Shown here: positions 1 to 8,835 of the stretch, in pieces
How the letters are laid out: every line of letters starts with the position of its first letter
How positions within the stretch are numbered: the first letter of the stretch is position 1
Virus record (IMG/VR): IMGVR_UViG_3300026094_000023
Coordinates: 1-30,098 of that record
Direction: 5' to 3' (one strand)
DNA: 30,098 bases
Source: a virus
Position numbers and translations under genes: made by a program
Notes under the pieces: generated by a model
Seen by the model: the letters and a program-made list of their open reading frames with translations, nothing else
Database searches by the model: none
Told to the model about the DNA's origin: nothing

Positions 1-1
1 T

Positions 2-400
2 TTCAGAGATAAAGACTATAATCTAATTGACAAAGAAACCCCGCGTGGCGAAAGATTTAAAGAGTATGCATCGAACTTTTCTAATAATCTAGAAGATATA
101 AAATCGCCTGGATTAAGAATTTTGCTACTAAACAACATTGGCAACGACGAAAACACAGACGGAGCAGACGCTTGGAAGAACCAAGACGGTTCAGACTTTG
201 CTGCTAGTGCTAATGACATCATAGAATGGACAGGCACAGAATGGCAAGTGATATTCGATTCTACCGACAATGATTCTACAGTAACACCAGTTTATACTAC
301 CAATCTTAACACGGGTGTTCAATACAAGTTTGAAAATTCTGAATGGCGTCTTTCATTTGAAGGTGAATATCCGAACGGAACCTGGCGCATAGAATTCTAA
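2..400 (+). CDS. C-terminal part of an unassigned, probably virion, protein (partial at left edge)
   Basis: The reading frame is open from base 2 to the TAA at 398-400, giving 132 residues. The true start lies outside the window; the TTG at 122 is only an internal codon, since the frame stays open and protein-like upstream of it. The fragment is acidic and Trp-rich towards its end (EWTGTEWQVIFDS, then SEWRLSFEGEYPNGTWRIEF), a layout of short beta-strands with Trp anchors that suits a phage structural protein. I do not recognise the family. A neck or tail-completion role is only a guess from the T4-like setting. It is on the plus strand, 13 bases ahead of the Nudix gene, and probably shares its transcript. 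Confidence 0.7.
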   Translation, partial: FRDKDYNLIDKETPRGERFKEYASNFSNNLEDIKSPGLRILLLNNIGNDENTDGADAWKNQDGSDFAASANDIIEWTGTEWQVIFDSTDNDSTVTPVYTTNLNTGVQYKFENSEWRLSFEGEYPNGTWRIEF

Positions 401-413
401 AATAACTACAAGC

Positions 414-848
414 ATGCAGGGAATTACTTGTTCAGGCGCTTTATTTTACAGTCTTGATTCTCAAAGATTTCTCTTTTTACATAGGACTCGTGGCAGGCAC
501 AGTAATGTGTGGGGCATAGCAGGCGGTAATCTTGAAAAGCTAGAAACTGCCTGGCAAGGTGCCGAAAGAGAAATCAGAGAAGAAATCGGCGAAGTCGATA
601 TTCTTAAAATAATACCTCTTGAAAAGTTTGTTGCTAGAGGCAATGATTTTGCTTTTCATACCTACCTCTGTATAATTGAAAGAGAATTTATACCTGATTT
701 AAATCCTGAACACGACGGATATGCTTGGGTTGCCTACAAAAAATGGCCTAAACCTTTGCACTATGGTTTGAAAAACACACTTCAAAAAAAACATAATCTG
801 AGTAAAATAGAAACAGTATTTCATCTAGGAGAATTATTAAACAAATGA
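414..848 (+). CDS. Nudix hydrolase
   Basis: This is a 144-residue single-domain Nudix protein. The Nudix box is easy to read: G38, then five residues, E44, seven residues, and R52-E53-I54-R55-E56-E57-I58-G59, which carries the Mg2+-binding glutamates. Family members hydrolyse nucleoside diphosphates linked to another group, such as nucleotide sugars, dNTPs or ADP-ribose. The substrate cannot be read from the motif. The neighbours (cupin and GmhB-like phosphatase) make a sugar nucleotide, of the GDP-mannose mannosyl hydrolase kind, the best guess. The start at 414 has no good Shine-Dalgarno, so translation may be coupled to the gene ending at 400. The stop overlaps the next start (ATGA at 845-848). 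Confidence 0.88.
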   Translation: MQGITCSGALFYSLDSQRFLFLHRTRGRHSNVWGIAGGNLEKLETAWQGAEREIREEIGEVDILKIIPLEKFVARGNDFAFHTYLCIIEREFIPDLNPEHDGYAWVAYKKWPKPLHYGLKNTLQKKHNLSKIETVFHLGELLNK

Positions 849-1213
849 CAGATAAAAGACACGGCATTGTTGAAAAAAGCTGGGGCAACGAACTCATATG
901 GGCAAACACTGACACTTACTGTGCCAAAATTCTAGTGTTCGGGGTAGCTGGTTCAAAAACCTCAATGCACTTTCACACAGGAATAGATAAATCTCTTTTT
1001 GTTAATTCAGGATCTTTTCTTGTAAAATGGATAGACACTGAAAAAGGAGTTTTGCTAGAACAGAGATTTTCAGAAGGAGAAACATGGTTTAACCCTAGAC
1101 TACAACCACACCAAATTGAAGCCGTTACTGATGCAGCAAGTATCACGGAAGTGTCTAATGGTGATAACATAAACGACTGTCTTAGAATAATGCAGGGCAA
1201 TAGCAATGATTGA
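845..1213 (+). CDS. Small cupin-fold protein, sugar-phosphate isomerase-like
   Basis: This 122-residue single-cupin protein resembles the C-terminal cupin domain of type II mannose-6-phosphate isomerases. Cupin motif 1 is G36-x5-H42-x-H44-x4-K49-x6-G56, and motif 2 is G78-x5-P84-x4-H89. Three histidines of the metal site are kept, but the usual glutamate is a lysine (K49), so metal binding or activity may differ from the classical enzymes. Its start overlaps the Nudix stop by four bases and its end overlaps the HAD gene by eight, which implies one translationally coupled unit. AGGAG lies upstream of the ATG at a rather long distance. It may act as an isomerase or epimerase on a sugar phosphate or nucleotide sugar; a sugar-binding role without catalysis is the alternative. 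Confidence 0.82.
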   Translation: MTDKRHGIVEKSWGNELIWANTDTYCAKILVFGVAGSKTSMHFHTGIDKSLFVNSGSFLVKWIDTEKGVLLEQRFSEGETWFNPRLQPHQIEAVTDAASITEVSNGDNINDCLRIMQGNSND

Positions 1214-1814
1214 TATTTACTGGGGCGATACTGAAAATTTGCCTGTCAATTCCTATAGTGCCAAAACTACTGTTATAGGACTAGATAGAGACGGTGTACT
1301 AAACAGAGACAAAGGATCAATTAAAAATCCAGATGATTTAGAACCAATAGAAGGCAGCCTCGAAGCAGTTGCAAAACTTAAAAAACTCGGATATCCTGTG
1401 GTAATTTTATCTAATCAATCTGGTATATCCAAGGGGCTAATGACTCCCGAGGACGTGGACAATGTCAACGAAACTCTATTTAGAATGCTAGGAGAAGCAG
1501 GTTGTGCCTATATAGACGGATTATATTATTCGACCAGCAGTCATAAAACAGATTACTATGCTAAACCTAATACAGGAATGTTTAAACGCTGCGAGGATGA
1601 AAATACTAGCATACGTTTTCGAAATGGTTATTTTGTCGGTGATAAATTAAGTGACCTTAAAGCAGCTATAAACATAGGAGCTGTGCCCGTTTTAGTAAGA
1701 ACCGGCCACGGTTGTGAAACAGAAAAGCTGCTTAAAAGGTACACCTATAGGAAGATAAACCAGAAAACAAAAATATATAACAATCTAGCCGAGTTTGTTT
1801 TCCAGCTTACTTAA
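1206..1814 (+). CDS. HAD phosphatase of the GmhB (heptose bisphosphate phosphatase) type
   Basis: This 202-residue protein has all four HAD motifs in GmhB/histidinol-phosphatase order. Motif I is LDRDGVLN, with the nucleophile D27 and the acid/base D29. Motif II is ILSNQSG (S69). The lysine of motif III is in AKPNTGMF (K120), and motif IV is GDKLSDLKAA (D146, D150). GmhB removes the 7-phosphate of D-glycero-D-manno-heptose 1,7-bisphosphate on the way to ADP- or GDP-heptose. The structural zinc loop of bacterial GmhB, which normally supplies several Cys and a His before RKP, is here the short Cys-free stretch STSSHKTDYYAKP. The enzyme therefore belongs to a zinc-free variant or acts on a different sugar phosphate. 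It overlaps the cupin gene by eight bases and meets the opposing FmdB-like gene tail to tail with an eight-base overlap. Confidence 0.85.
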   Translation: MIDIYWGDTENLPVNSYSAKTTVIGLDRDGVLNRDKGSIKNPDDLEPIEGSLEAVAKLKKLGYPVVILSNQSGISKGLMTPEDVDNVNETLFRMLGEAGCAYIDGLYYSTSSHKTDYYAKPNTGMFKRCEDENTSIRFRNGYFVGDKLSDLKAAINIGAVPVLVRTGHGCETEKLLKRYTYRKINQKTKIYNNLAEFVFQLT

Positions 1815-2118
1815 ATCCTACGCTAGCACCTTTTTTATCTTGTTTTTTGCGTTGTTCTTCTGCTTTTCTTGATCTTTCTTCTGGAAAATACTCTTCTTTC
1901 CCCATTCGTCCTTGAGGACCAAAATACTCTGATGTGGTATGTCTCACACTCATGCTTTCTTTTCCCTCCATTCTGAAATTAGGAGCAGATATTAGCCTTT
2001 CAAGGTTGTCACAGTCAGCAGTTTCGCATTCTGGACATTTTTCGGGGTCGTCGTCGAATCCGCAAAAATCAACCCACTCGTGGTTACATATTTTACATCT
2101 ATAATCATATAATGGCAT
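1807..2118 (-). CDS. FmdB-like zinc-ribbon protein
   Basis: This 103-residue protein begins MPLYDYRCKICNHEW, the classic FmdB/CxxC_CxxC_SSSS opening. The zinc ribbon is C8-x2-C11 with C28-x2-C31. The second half is basic and charged (SRKAEEQRKKQDKKG) and has no known fold. The FmdB label comes from a regulator of formamidase expression, but most family members, including phage ones, have no known role. A TAAGGAGATATT Shine-Dalgarno stretch precedes the ATG and overlaps the stop codon of the 1930-residue protein, so the gene is the last of that late transcription unit. Its 3' end overlaps the HAD gene on the other strand. Confidence 0.85.
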   Translation of the reverse strand: MPLYDYRCKICNHEWVDFCGFDDDPEKCPECETADCDNLERLISAPNFRMEGKESMSVRHTTSEYFGPQGRMGKEEYFPEERSRKAEEQRKKQDKKGASVGFK

Positions 2119-2127
2119 AATATCTCC

Positions 2128-5100
2128 TTAAGCCTGTGCCTCGCCCCACTTGATAATAACGTTTGCTTCTGTCTGTGCGCCGCTTACTTTATATACGTTT
2201 ATAGCAAGAACGTCCGGACCGTTTGGAAATGTTCCTCTACCACCTAACGGTGTATTTGTAAGTTCTTTGAGAGAATCTAGACTAAGTTCTGAACGCTCAC
2301 CTGGCTGGGCAATGAACGAAAACACAGTTTCACCGGGTTCGCCGTACGGCGGTTGAGAAAATTCAAATTCAATCTCGTCTGATGCAGTAAATGTACCGGA
2401 ATAGGTGTTGTTAAAGGTTACCCTTAAAAACGAAGTTTCTCCGAATTCCTCTTCTGCGATGCTTACTATTTCAGTTCCTGCAGGAAAAGTTACATTTCCG
2501 CCTGTTACAGATGTTCCTGGAGTGATTCCAGCGGTTACTGCTGATTGTTGGTTTAGAAAAACAAAGTTTCTATTCGTAGTGGTAAATCTTCTTTCAATGG
2601 TTACTGATCCTGCAGTAGTGCCAGAATAACTAGTATCTAGATACAATCTTGTTGTACTGGAAAATCTACGTACCAACCTTATTCTTATACCGCTGCCAAA
2701 ATTAGCAGTGCTAGTGGTTCCAACAACAAAGTCTCCCACCTGCGGATTGACATCTGTTGCAGAAGCGTTTGTAATATCTACAAAGGATCTGTTACTTCTA
2801 TTAAATCTAATGTTAGCAGTATCCTGCAAAGAAACCTGGCCTGAAACTAACTCTGTTATAATTTCGTCCGAAGTTGTCCAGTCAATAGCACCGCCCGAAG
2901 CTATCTGAGCAAAGCTAGGCTGGCCACCTTGCGAGACGCTGCTCAGCCCTGACCAACGAACGCTGCCAGGATCTTCAGGATAGTTTTGAGGATTAAGTAT
3001 ACCTTCCACAACGATGCCGCCCTGGATAGATGTACCGTTGTCTTCGTCGTTAGATGTAATTTCTATGCCTTGAAGCAACAGCTGAGCTCGGTTCAACAGT
3101 TCGCGCTCGCCAAGATCTCCTACTAGAGAATTTGACACGCTAGGTGCTAGTCTAAGCATAAACGCAGTCTGTTGTGTTGTATCAACTGTGATGCCTGATT
3201 CTACATAAGAGAAAATGTAACCTCTGTCATCGTCAAACTGACCGTCGGTTATAAACGCAGAACCCCAGTGGCTAATAAGTGGAGTAATTGTGCTTGATAT
3301 CAGTATAACTCCTGTTCTGTCATCATGGGATACTGCATCCCCTGCAGAATATGATCTCGTAGCGCCTGCCTGAAAACTAGTTAAATTTGCAGCTCTTTGT
3401 AATCCAGTTAACTTGTTTTCTGCGTCGTCTTTTCCTGTATATCTTATGATTTCGTTATCTATATAAACTGTGCCCTGCTCTGGAAAAAAAGACGAATCTT
3501 CTAAGAAAAGTTCTGAATCGCTGGCTCCTAGTGCCGAAACAAGTTTGCCCGGAGGTCCTTCGTTTGTTACTTCGTATCTAACAGGAAGGTTTCCTGATCT
3601 CATGAATGCTTCTGTGTTGACGTTTGAATTTCTCATTCTATGAGCATATACAAAATTACCGTCAGCGCCTCTTACCATAAAGTCAATAAAACCAGCACCG
3701 TACCACGAATATTGAATTCCGATCATCTGCATCTTTGCTATGTCTATATCATAGCCGCTTGGACCGGTGCCATCTAAACGATCGATATTGAAGTTAGCTT
3801 GTTTTATTTTTTTGTCTCTAATTAACATGCCCTTCGCAGCCGGAACATCTACTACGCCTCTCCAGTCAGGAGTAACAGTCATTTCGCTTTGACTGTTTAC
3901 GTGAGAAATAACGTGCGTCATGCCTTTGACTACAATTTTATCACCGGCTCTAAGCTGGTCTCTAAATCTAGTATTTGTACCTGTAATAACATTATCATCA
4001 ACTTGCAAAGCAAGTGTGCCTGATATTTGAAAGGTACTTGTACGTTGTACTACTGAAATTTGTGTACCGTCGTATTCCCAAAATATTCCGTTTTGGTCAT
4101 CAAATATTCCTGAGCGCACTGTTGAGCCGTGCCAGGCAATTACGCTCATCTGAGCACCAAATCCCAGCGTTGCTGTAGTAGATCCTAGTCTTCTCTTAGA
4201 TCGAACTTGAAAGGTTCTTTCGTCTATGATATTTGCAACTTCGTAGTCAAATTCAGGGGGTATAGCAGTTTCTGATCCTGAATTATACCCCGGAGTTTCT
4301 ATGCCTAGCAGTCTAATTATACCTCCCTGCTGCACACCATGATCATTGTCATCTGTTGTAATAGTAATGAGGGAATTAACTTCTACGTCTTCTGCTGTTA
4401 CAGATCTAAGGTCGTAAGAAGGCGCAAAAAGAGCACCAGTTGTATACATTATGCCTTTACCAGACTGATATCTTATGTATTTTTTGCTCTGTCTGACAGC
4501 AGACGCGCCGTGCTGCGGTCCGCCGGTGCCTAGCTGAACGCCGCCGTCAAATGGCCTATGCACAAAGAAGCTGTCTGGTCTGCTGTATACGTCACCACTT
4601 ATCAAATCATTTCCGTTGTCTGTATCAATAGCACCAGGTGCTCTTGCGGTATAACGTAGTGTTGTTACGTTGGGAATTTGTGATACAAAGAAGCTACCCG
4701 CAGCAAGAAGATGGCCGTTTTCTGGCGTGTCACTATTTGTGTCGACTATAAATGTATCCCCTGGCACTAGTCCGTGGGCGCTGTCAAATTCTATTTCTAA
4801 AGTAGCCAACAATTCGTAGTCTATTGTTGATCCTTGTGTGAGTTCTGAGATTGTAGGTTCGCTGACAGTTACCGTAGAAAATAGATCAAGATTATACCCT
4901 TGCACAGCTTGCTCATAGATTTGTATAAATCCTACCGAGCTATCGTCTAAAATTGCCCCATTATTTTCTACTTCTACAATGCGAAGTGTAAGATCGTTTG
5001 TAAAATTTGTTCCGCCTAGCTGAGAACCTAGTATTCTAATTCTATCACCTACTTTATAGTTTTCGCCTTGATTAGAAACTTCAGTTGTATATTCGCTATT

Positions 5101-7920
5101 AGCTCTGAGTATATTAAATCTTGCACCGAATCCTTCTGGCTGTTGTATTTCTCCTGAGATTCCCTGAAAACTTAGATTATCGGCTACAGCAACGCCAGAG
5201 TTTATGTCGACTGATACAATTCCGCCGTTTGCATCTACTTCGGTTATATCAAGGATCAAGTCGTTTTCAGGACTCGATCCTAATAGAGTGTCGCCTGTAA
5301 TTAAAATCTGTTGCCCTGTGGCATAGTCCTGTCCTTGATCTAAAACTTCAGCATTGGTATATACTTCATTATTGATAGTAACATTAAAAGTTGCTCCGTT
5401 GCCTACTAGATTCTGAACTTGATCAACAGTAACAGAATCTGCGTTTATTGCTGATCCTGAAAGCGATACTCCGAATATTGTGCCTGCAGCATCTACCTCA
5501 GAAACTGTAATGACAAGATCGTTTGCAGGCGAAGTGCCGCCAAGTTCGGCTCCTGAGACGGTGATTTCTTCTGATTCTTGATAGTCTGACCCGCCAGATT
5601 GTATAGTAATACTGTATACTGTTCCAGTTCTAGTAACTGTAAATGCAAATCCTGTTCCTAAGCCCGTGTAAGTAAACGGAGGCTCGATGTATGATACTTG
5701 TGCGTCAGGCGCAGTTCCTTCAAATTCTACTGCTACAATTGAACCGCCGGTGCCTGTTTCTGTTACTGTAATAATTAAATCGTTTGTAGGACTTTCTCCG
5801 AGGGGTGTAAATTTATCACCTGTTATTAGTATTCTATCTCCGACTATATAGTCTTGTGTAAGGTCCGGACTAGCAATGTCAACAGTTTCAAAAACGTTGT
5901 CTTGATAGGTAATATCGAACGCTGCTTCGGCGCCGTTACCTCCTAACGGTACAGTAGTGTCAGCAAAAAGCACATTGTCAGTAGCATTAAATGCCTCTCC
6001 TATCTGCTGAACTGTTTGTATTTCGCCCGAAGGTGTTATAGAATCTACAAGGAGAACTAGATCGTGATCTGGAGATAGGCCGCCTAATTGATCTCCTGTA
6101 AATAGGATTCTATCTCCTACCTCAAATCCAGTTCCTGGATTTACTATATTTGTCGAATAAATTCCATTTGATTTAGAAATGTCAAACACTTGATTTATAC
6201 CATTAGAATCAATGTTAGTGCCAGAAATGTCTATGTATTGGGTTTCATTTCCTATTATTTCTATGTCAAACTGATCAGAAAAAATAACAGAGTTGCCAAT
6301 AATGTTTGAAACATATATTGCAGTGCCGCTACCATTATTTGCAGCAAGACTTTCTATTATACCTGTTGCGTCGTCGACATTAATAACATCGGCATTGGAG
6401 GTATAATCTCCAATAATTTTTGGTGTAATAAATACGCCGCCACCTGCGCTGGTTTCTAAGGAGCCGGTGATTTGAGTTCCGACAGCTATCGAACTGTTTA
6501 TTAAAGGAGCACCGACTTCAGGAGTCGGGCCGTCGTACGGAATAATTGTGCTACCGATTGCTACATCCAGTTCTGCTACTAGCGTTCCTGCGCTACCCTG
6601 GCTGGCAATTTCAAATTGTGGATTGCCTATTGAAGCGCCAGTGTAAAATCCTGCTTCTCTTAGCTGAGTAAATGCAGTGTCTATACGTTCTCCGTCCGTG
6701 TTACCTACTTTAGATTTTGCAAAGTAGGTAAATTGTGTATCTGACAGTACTTCGGTAACTATAAAAGATCCTTCTGCCCTTGCCGCGCCGGATATAGAAT
6801 CGTTTAATCCTTTTATAGTAATAGGTGTGCCAGATTCAAATCCGTGTCTTGTTACTGTAGTAACAGTAATTAAACTTTGGCCAATTCCTTCTGTACCGGC
6901 AGATGCGTCTGTTGTAATTATACTTACGGTTGTATCTGTACCCGGCACTTCATATACCGACGGATAGCCTCGCATAGTACTAATTGCAGACCATTTGGTA
7001 GTCTGCAAGCCGTACTCGAAGTCAGCGTCAAGCATAGAATAGGGAGTAGCAACTCGCATTCTTTCAATTGCGTCTGTGCCGAAGTCAAATGGTCTTGTAG
7101 TTACTATGCTCTTACCGTTTTCTGAAAATTCAATAAAGATCTGTAATTCGTCGTCAGGAGAGTGATTAGACGTATCATAATTAAGAGTAATCTTTGTTAC
7201 AGCATCGGTAATTTGAAGGTATGCAGCAAATTCTTCTGACTCTCCTCTTTTTTGCAGATCTACTGTTCCGCCGGTAGCAGGATCAGCAAAATTAAAAATA
7301 ATTTCGTTTTTTGTTACATTTGTGATAAGGAGTATATCTTCGAGATCGTACTGGCCTTGAATAATAATATGTCCTACTCCGGTCGGTTCTAGTGTAGGTA
7401 ACGATCCTAAACCATTTGTTATTACATCAACCGTATTTTGGACTAGTGTCTCAAGTTTAGTAAACGCTTCTGGCTCTACGGTCTTATCAGTATCGATAGT
7501 TTGGGTTATTTCTATATTACTTGCTGAAAATGCAGTGTTAGTTAATATGAAGTCTTGGATTAGAGTATCTATAAATTGATAGGTTTGTATTTCGGGCTGA
7601 CGATCGCCGTCAATCTGTGCAACGTCTTGCTCCCAATAATTTTTAATAACATTTATAGTATTTTCGTTGCCTCCAAATCTCAAATCTTTCAGATAAGCAT
7701 CTAAATTATATCCAATATCTCTTTCACACTTAGAGTCGTTATAGGTGTATCCAACAAATCCTGTAACTCCGGCATCAATTTGATCCTGTATCCATGCTGT
7801 TGCCTCTTTCTTTATAAACTCGGTGTTTAGAGCTAATAAATCAAAAGCATCTGGAAACAGATTATCATTTCTTCCAATGCCTGGTTTGAAACTGTAATTT
7901 TTTATCTGCGTTTTTGCCAT
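2128..7920 (-). CDS. Giant virion structural protein, fibre-like, with internal repeats (1930 aa)
   Basis: No enzyme motifs are visible. Residues about 25-140 form a helical module (LLALNTEFIKKEATAWI, then CERDIGYNLDAYLKDL) that recurs twice in the 2029-residue protein. Residues about 575-1000 hold five tandem ~90-residue beta repeats centred on VGDRILFTG..LGG..P..DL. Later come segments typical of marine T4-like structural proteins: IGIQYSWYGAGFIDFMVRG and YAHRMRNSNVNTEAFMRSG, then FFPEQGTVYIDNEIIRYTG, and a C-terminal block ending ALINVYKVSG-like, with VIIKWGEAQA last. The likely role is a long fibre, baseplate-attached or whisker-like component of the virion. A GGAT element lies just upstream of the ATG, inside the end of the preceding gene, and only three bases separate the two genes. 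Confidence 0.8.
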   Translation of the reverse strand: MAKTQIKNYSFKPGIGRNDNLFPDAFDLLALNTEFIKKEATAWIQDQIDAGVTGFVGYTYNDSKCERDIGYNLDAYLKDLRFGGNENTINVIKNYWEQDVAQIDGDRQPEIQTYQFIDTLIQDFILTNTAFSASNIEITQTIDTDKTVEPEAFTKLETLVQNTVDVITNGLGSLPTLEPTGVGHIIIQGQYDLEDILLITNVTKNEIIFNFADPATGGTVDLQKRGESEEFAAYLQITDAVTKITLNYDTSNHSPDDELQIFIEFSENGKSIVTTRPFDFGTDAIERMRVATPYSMLDADFEYGLQTTKWSAISTMRGYPSVYEVPGTDTTVSIITTDASAGTEGIGQSLITVTTVTRHGFESGTPITIKGLNDSISGAARAEGSFIVTEVLSDTQFTYFAKSKVGNTDGERIDTAFTQLREAGFYTGASIGNPQFEIASQGSAGTLVAELDVAIGSTIIPYDGPTPEVGAPLINSSIAVGTQITGSLETSAGGGVFITPKIIGDYTSNADVINVDDATGIIESLAANNGSGTAIYVSNIIGNSVIFSDQFDIEIIGNETQYIDISGTNIDSNGINQVFDISKSNGIYSTNIVNPGTGFEVGDRILFTGDQLGGLSPDHDLVLLVDSITPSGEIQTVQQIGEAFNATDNVLFADTTVPLGGNGAEAAFDITYQDNVFETVDIASPDLTQDYIVGDRILITGDKFTPLGESPTNDLIITVTETGTGGSIVAVEFEGTAPDAQVSYIEPPFTYTGLGTGFAFTVTRTGTVYSITIQSGGSDYQESEEITVSGAELGGTSPANDLVITVSEVDAAGTIFGVSLSGSAINADSVTVDQVQNLVGNGATFNVTINNEVYTNAEVLDQGQDYATGQQILITGDTLLGSSPENDLILDITEVDANGGIVSVDINSGVAVADNLSFQGISGEIQQPEGFGARFNILRANSEYTTEVSNQGENYKVGDRIRILGSQLGGTNFTNDLTLRIVEVENNGAILDDSSVGFIQIYEQAVQGYNLDLFSTVTVSEPTISELTQGSTIDYELLATLEIEFDSAHGLVPGDTFIVDTNSDTPENGHLLAAGSFFVSQIPNVTTLRYTARAPGAIDTDNGNDLISGDVYSRPDSFFVHRPFDGGVQLGTGGPQHGASAVRQSKKYIRYQSGKGIMYTTGALFAPSYDLRSVTAEDVEVNSLITITTDDNDHGVQQGGIIRLLGIETPGYNSGSETAIPPEFDYEVANIIDERTFQVRSKRRLGSTTATLGFGAQMSVIAWHGSTVRSGIFDDQNGIFWEYDGTQISVVQRTSTFQISGTLALQVDDNVITGTNTRFRDQLRAGDKIVVKGMTHVISHVNSQSEMTVTPDWRGVVDVPAAKGMLIRDKKIKQANFNIDRLDGTGPSGYDIDIAKMQMIGIQYSWYGAGFIDFMVRGADGNFVYAHRMRNSNVNTEAFMRSGNLPVRYEVTNEGPPGKLVSALGASDSELFLEDSSFFPEQGTVYIDNEIIRYTGKDDAENKLTGLQRAANLTSFQAGATRSYSAGDAVSHDDRTGVILISSTITPLISHWGSAFITDGQFDDDRGYIFSYVESGITVDTTQQTAFMLRLAPSVSNSLVGDLGERELLNRAQLLLQGIEITSNDEDNGTSIQGGIVVEGILNPQNYPEDPGSVRWSGLSSVSQGGQPSFAQIASGGAIDWTTSDEIITELVSGQVSLQDTANIRFNRSNRSFVDITNASATDVNPQVGDFVVGTTSTANFGSGIRIRLVRRFSSTTRLYLDTSYSGTTAGSVTIERRFTTTNRNFVFLNQQSAVTAGITPGTSVTGGNVTFPAGTEIVSIAEEEFGETSFLRVTFNNTYSGTFTASDEIEFEFSQPPYGEPGETVFSFIAQPGERSELSLDSLKELTNTPLGGRGTFPNGPDVLAINVYKVSGAQTEANVIIKWGEAQA
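4930..6190 (-). repeat. Five tandem ~90-residue beta repeats inside the 1930-aa protein
   Basis: The core motif, (V)GDRI-hydrophobic-I-x-G-D-x-LGG-(S)P-x-NDL, recurs near residues 601, 693, 783, 870 and 957, a period of about 87-92 residues (about 265-275 bases). Between cores each unit has acidic residues, G-I-V, then GxGAxFNV and a Tyr-containing strand. Sequence identity between units is modest, so they are old duplications. Boundaries are estimates. Confidence 0.75.
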
Positions 7921-7923
7921 TTT

Positions 7924-8805
7924 TTATAATCCAAATGCGATCGAGAAAGCAATATCTCTACTATCAACATATGCTTTATTTGTTAAATCGTTTTTTACAG
8001 TAGGAGATAGGTTTACTTTTGCACTGCTAAATTGAGCGGCTGCCGGAGCGGTTAGTCCGATGGTTGAGTTGTTTACTTCTGTATTAACTACCGGAAGAGT
8101 CGAACCTTCATCGTCTATGATTCCAATCACACTAGAGTCAGTGCCTAATACTGTAATTGTACCTTCAGATAGAAAGTTTATGTTACTGTCAGACACAATA
8201 TCTGTTACATTCAAAGTCGGAGTTGCTATAGATCCTGCAACCCCAAGACCCCCGGCTACAGTAAGCGCTCCGGTTGTAGAATTTTCTGCAGAAGTTGTTC
8301 CTGTAACAGCTAAAGTTGAAAAAATTCCAACAGGATCAACAATAGTTATTTCTCCGAAAAGGCTTCTGTCTCTATTAGTATAGTATATAAATTCGTCTGT
8401 AAAGTCGGCTGGAATATTAAGAGTATACACTCCGGTACTCTCTCCCTGTGCATCTAAGTTCGAGGTTCCTGAACTATGCTGAATGCCTATAGACAGCAGA
8501 TCCTCTTTATTCTCGCGCAAAAAGAATAGGTCTACTACATCAAAATTAATTAATAATCTAGTTCTTTGCGTCTTTGCTATAGAAAATGCAGGATTTACAC
8601 CAGGAACCGATTCAATAAAAACTACGCCATTTTCGTCGTCAGTAAGCGAAAAATCAAAAACATTTCCTTCCTCCTCGCCGCTTCCTGTTTCTACAGTAGT
8701 TATAGAAGAAGCAATAATATTTCCACTAGAATCTACAGAAAAGTTTGGACTACTGAATCCATAATCGGATCTAAATGCTGTACCTGTTATTTTGCGTTTT
8801 ATCAT
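7924..8805 (-). CDS. Phage tail-fibre-like structural protein (293 aa)
   Basis: The sequence is low in cysteine and rich in Ser, Thr, Gly and Val. The segment TTGALTVAGGLGVAGSI near the middle is the type of repeat found in many phage tail fibres and spikes, where short beta turns stack into a trimeric shaft. The C-terminus, LTNKAYVDSRDIAFSIAFGL, has the NKAYVD fibre signature. The start at 8805 has an AGGAGC Shine-Dalgarno six bases upstream and a late promoter box 18 bases upstream. The gene is followed three bases later by the 1930-residue protein, so the two are co-expressed and may be parts of the same appendage. Confidence 0.78.
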   Translation of the reverse strand: MIKRKITGTAFRSDYGFSSPNFSVDSSGNIIASSITTVETGSGEEEGNVFDFSLTDDENGVVFIESVPGVNPAFSIAKTQRTRLLINFDVVDLFFLRENKEDLLSIGIQHSSGTSNLDAQGESTGVYTLNIPADFTDEFIYYTNRDRSLFGEITIVDPVGIFSTLAVTGTTSAENSTTGALTVAGGLGVAGSIATPTLNVTDIVSDSNINFLSEGTITVLGTDSSVIGIIDDEGSTLPVVNTEVNNSTIGLTAPAAAQFSSAKVNLSPTVKNDLTNKAYVDSRDIAFSIAFGL

Positions 8806-8823
8806 TTAATTGCTCCTGCACAA

Positions 8824-8831
8824 TATTTATT
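8824..8831 (-). promoter_or_regulatory. T4-type late promoter box
   Basis: Read on the minus strand the box is AATAAATA, one base from the T4 late consensus TATAAATA. It ends 18 bases before the ATG at 8805 and lies between that gene and the stop of the upstream gene. Transcription would start near 8818, just ahead of the Shine-Dalgarno. It would serve the 293-aa fibre-like gene, the 1930-aa gene and the FmdB-like gene. Confidence 0.7.
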
Positions 8832-8835
8832 AGAT

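Noticed and set aside
122-400. A complete 92-residue gene starting at TTG 122
   Set aside because: The frame is open and protein-like back to base 2, so this is the end of a longer protein cut by the window edge.
4930-6190. CRISPR or DNA-level tandem repeat
   Set aside because: The repetition is at protein level, with a ~270-base period and low DNA identity; there are no short identical repeats with unique spacers.
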